Positions 5,506 through 7,548 of a stretch of DNA of 7,548 nucleotides are shown in pieces (the first letter of the stretch is position 1; each line of letters starts with the position of its first letter). The position numbers and the translations under genes were made by a program. Origin of the DNA: an uncultured Prosthecobacter sp. (GTDB taxonomy: Bacteria; Verrucomicrobiota; Verrucomicrobiia; Verrucomicrobiales; Verrucomicrobiaceae); contig CANNUR010000140.1 of assembly GCA_947523045.1 (NCBI GenBank), positions 1 through 7,548 of the forward strand, in the 5' to 3' direction. The notes beneath the pieces were generated by a model. It ran no database searches and was not told the origin of the DNA. It worked only from the letters and a program-made list of their open reading frames with translations.

Positions 5506-6876
5506 TCAGCCCAGCAGCCGCTCCAGACCGGCCGTCAGGGCTGGGTCCATGGAGGGGGCGGCATTGGCGACGCTGACCTCGTAGCCGCCCTGGGGGAAGG
5601 CCTCGACGGTCGGGATGTACCAGGGGCCGCCATCGCCATAGGCGGCGGTGGCGACGAAGCCGCCCGGGCGCAGGGCCTGGGCGCGCAGCTGGTATTCGAC
5701 GAAGGATTCCGCCGGCAGGTGGACGATGGCGGCGCCGTTGAGGTGGAGGGCGCTGAGCACGATGGGCTCGCGGCGTTGCAGGCGCTTCAGCCAGGCGACC
5801 CGCATGGCCGGGCGGATGCGGTTGGCCGGGGCATTTTTCGGGTTCTCCATCAGCGCCGTTTCCGAGGCGAGGGTGAAGGCCGGGTTGGCCTCCGGCACGA
5901 AGGCATGGGTTTTCCAAACGGCGGCGGTCAGCGGCTCGGGGCGCAGGCCGGCGGCGGCGGTGGCCATGGCCCGGTGCAGGCGGTCGGTGAGGGCGACGCG
6001 CGCCTCCGGCGAGCCGTCGTTGTACTTGCCGGCGGCGATGTTGCCGGCGGCGCCGGTGAAGTAGATCTGGGTGCAGCCGGGCTCCTCCTGCTGGCGGCGC
6101 TGGCGCGCCAGGCCGGGGAAGTCGCTGCTGACCTTGCCCTTGCCGTAGTGGCTCATCGGGTGGCAGGCGTAGTAGTGGCAGGCCACCACCTTTTCGTCGC
6201 CGCTGTAGAAGGCGACCGTTTTCAGCAGGGGATCGATCAGGCCCTCGGGCAGGGCCGTCAGCTCCGGGTCGCGGCAGGAGCTGCCGCGCATCTTTTTCAC
6301 CTTGCCGTCGGGGCCGAGCAGGAGTCGGCGGTTGCCGGCGATCTTTTCCACGCGCGCCTCGGCGTGGGCGATGTGGGTGAGCGGCCGGGCCTGGGCGAGG
6401 GCGGCGCACACGGCGGCGGCACCGCGCTCGAGGCAGGTTTCAAAGAAGGCGGTGTCGACGTTTTTCAGGCCGGCGTTGAGGCCGTCGAGCAGGCGCTGGG
6501 TTTCCAGGCAGACGAAGGGGGCGTCGTGCTGGTGCACGCACTGCACGGCGACCCGGTCCGGGGTGGTGCCGGCGGCCTCGGCCAGGCGCTGTCGCCAGAC
6601 GAGGTGCGCCTCATTGAGCAGGCCGGTCCAGTCGACCGCGCAGACCACGACCGGGCCGCCGTCGAGCCCGAGCAGGACGTAGCCGATGGCCTGCAGCGGG
6701 TCATCGGGCTGTCCGGCCGGGGTGATCCAGCCGCCGCAGAGCGGGTGGCCCGGCGGCGGCGTGACGTCGAAGCGGAAGGGCGCGATGCGCAGGCCGTCGG
6801 CGGCGCGGGCGGACCCGAGCAGGCCGGCCGCACAGGCACCGGTGAGCAGTCGGCGGCGGCTGAGGGCGGGGGCCAT
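5506..6876 (-). CDS. Exported neutral-ceramidase-like hydrolase
   Basis: This 456-aa protein resembles the neutral/alkaline ceramidase N-terminal superfamily. Visible motifs are VHQHDAP (114-120, compare THTHSGP of ceramidases), ACHPMS (237-242), SSDFPG (250-255), FTGAAGNI (273-280), LPAE (387-390) and YGDGGPWYIPTVEAFPQGGYE as two pieces (413-422 and 423-433). By analogy His115 or His117, His239, Glu390 and a Tyr near 420-433 could bind zinc; this is inference. The substrate need not be ceramide, since many environmental members have no known substrate. The N terminus SRRRLLTGACAAGLLGSARA looks like a Tat signal with a twin arginine, a hydrophobic stretch and Ala-x-Ala-type cleavage near residues 25-26. 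I chose ATG 6876 because it gives this signal; the frame stays open upstream only into the neighbouring gene. It lies 4 nt after that gene's stop, so the two are co-transcribed. Confidence 0.82.
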   Translation of the reverse strand: MAPALSRRRLLTGACAAGLLGSARAADGLRIAPFRFDVTPPPGHPLCGGWITPAGQPDDPLQAIGYVLLGLDGGPVVVCAVDWTGLLNEAHLVWRQRLAEAAGTTPDRVAVQCVHQHDAPFVCLETQRLLDGLNAGLKNVDTAFFETCLERGAAAVCAALAQARPLTHIAHAEARVEKIAGNRRLLLGPDGKVKKMRGSSCRDPELTALPEGLIDPLLKTVAFYSGDEKVVACHYYACHPMSHYGKGKVSSDFPGLARQRRQQEEPGCTQIYFTGAAGNIAAGKYNDGSPEARVALTDRLHRAMATAAAGLRPEPLTAAVWKTHAFVPEANPAFTLASETALMENPKNAPANRIRPAMRVAWLKRLQRREPIVLSALHLNGAAIVHLPAESFVEYQLRAQALRPGGFVATAAYGDGGPWYIPTVEAFPQGGYEVSVANAAPSMDPALTAGLERLLG

Positions 6877-6880
6877 GGCG

Positions 6881-7548
6881 TCAGAGACCGAAGGCTTCGT
6901 CCATTTCCTTGGAGACCCCCTTGAGGTAGTCGAGATCGCCACCGGCGACCTCTGCGGCGAGCCAGCCGTGGAAGTTGATCTCGTGCAGGGCCTTGCGCAC
7001 GTCGGCGTAATCGATGTCGCCCTGGCCGATGGGGGTGAACTTGCCCTCGGCGCGTGAGAAGCCCTTGACGTCGAGTTTGAAGACACGGCGGTCGAGCTGG
7101 CGGATCCAGTCGCCCATGCTGCCGTATTTCCAGTGGTTGCCGATGTCGAACTGCATGCCGACCCAGGGCGAGCGGAATTCGTCGACGTACTTCACAAACT
7201 TGTCGGCGGTCTGATCGGCGCCGCCCTCGTGGTTGTAGAGGAACTGGTTCCAGACGTTTTCGATGACGATCTGCACGCCGACCTCGGCGGCCAGCGGCAC
7301 GGCCTTGGCGATGTTCTCGACCGAGCGCTCCCAGATTTCCGCCTCGGGACCGTCCTCGCCCTTGCCGACGACGAGCAGCACGCTGTGGCCGCCAACGGCG
7401 CGGGTGTCGCGCAGGGCGGTCTTGAGATGTTCGAGCGCCTGGGCGCGGGTGGCGGCATCGGCGCTGGTGTGACGGATCTGCCAGTGGTGACCGCAGACCG
7501 TGCCGTCGACCGGCAGGCCGGAGTCGGCGATGGCGCGTTTCGTTTCCT
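6881..7548 (-). CDS. Sugar phosphate isomerase/epimerase-like TIM barrel (partial)
   Basis: The visible 222 or so C-terminal residues belong to the xylose isomerase-like / AP endonuclease family 2 TIM-barrel superfamily, which includes hydroxypyruvate isomerase and various sugar epimerases. The frame stays open to the right window edge, so the true start is outside; an internal GTG at 7381 is not the start because conserved sequence (GLPVDGTVCGHHWQIRH) continues upstream. Metal-site style motifs in order are VIENVW, then QFDIGNH, then KLDVKGF, and near the end WLAAEVAGGD; the Glu, Asp/His and final Glu are the likely metal ligands. No export signal can be judged. It ends 4 nt before the ceramidase-like start, so both are probably one transcript. 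The exact substrate cannot be told from sequence. Confidence 0.85.
   Translation of the reverse strand, partial: ETKRAIADSGLPVDGTVCGHHWQIRHTSADAATRAQALEHLKTALRDTRAVGGHSVLLVVGKGEDGPEAEIWERSVENIAKAVPLAAEVGVQIVIENVWNQFLYNHEGGADQTADKFVKYVDEFRSPWVGMQFDIGNHWKYGSMGDWIRQLDRRVFKLDVKGFSRAEGKFTPIGQGDIDYADVRKALHEINFHGWLAAEVAGGDLDYLKGVSKEMDEAFGL

Noticed and set aside
3986..5584. 532-codon + strand open frame across rimO
   Set aside because: It is the antisense shadow of rimO, which has clear cysteine and radical SAM motifs on the other strand; the + strand product is an Ala/Asp/Gly/Val-rich artefact.
5719..6924. 401-codon + strand open frame
   Set aside because: It is antisense to the ceramidase-like gene, with low-complexity Gly/Ala/Val content and no domain.
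7263..7472. Small + strand ORF near the right edge
   Set aside because: It is antisense to the TIM-barrel gene, whose frame continues with conserved sequence to the window end.

Overview
The window looks like chromosomal DNA of a high-G+C environmental bacterium, most probably a member of the Verrucomicrobiota and perhaps near Opitutales. This is inferred from the style of RimO, of the small fibronectin type III protein and of the sugar-isomerase/ceramidase-like gene pair; no rRNA or other firm phylogenetic marker is present.

Layout: (1) Positions 1-1138 hold no convincing gene and are dense in repeats. They contain a 9-bp trimer, two GC-rich hairpins, one copy of a ~130-bp dispersed element with two hairpins (307-436), and a 43-bp tandem array of about twelve units (459-974) with near-identical central units and decayed edges. 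(2) A + strand fibronectin type III domain protein (1139-1765) is followed by a strong bulged hairpin (1789-1836). (3) Positions 2205-3860 form a lower-G+C block of foreign character. It holds a ClpP/crotonase-fold protease of the SDH_sah family, a 76-aa unknown protein overlapping its 3' end by 41 nt, and a DUF1643 protein. The DUF1643 gene is framed by perfect 12-bp inverted repeats, GTTAGGCGTCAT and ATGACGCCTAAC. These contain the R' (GTTRRRY) and R'' (RYYYAAC) core motifs of integron attC sites, so at least this gene looks like an integron gene cassette. (4) A second copy of the dispersed two-hairpin element (3969-4102) ends exactly at the rimO stop codon. (5) Positions 4103-7548 on the minus strand carry a compact, co-directional, very GC-rich set: a sugar phosphate isomerase/epimerase-like TIM-barrel protein (5' end beyond the window), a Tat-exported neutral-ceramidase-like protein 4 nt downstream, and rimO 50 nt after that.

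The minus-strand genes are core chromosome: ribosomal protein S12 methylthiolation plus a probable small catabolic or secreted-enzyme pair. The + strand middle is accessory DNA. The parts most worth following up are the cassette-like borders around DUF1643, the protease/small-protein pair next to it, the 43-bp array and the dispersed hairpin element.
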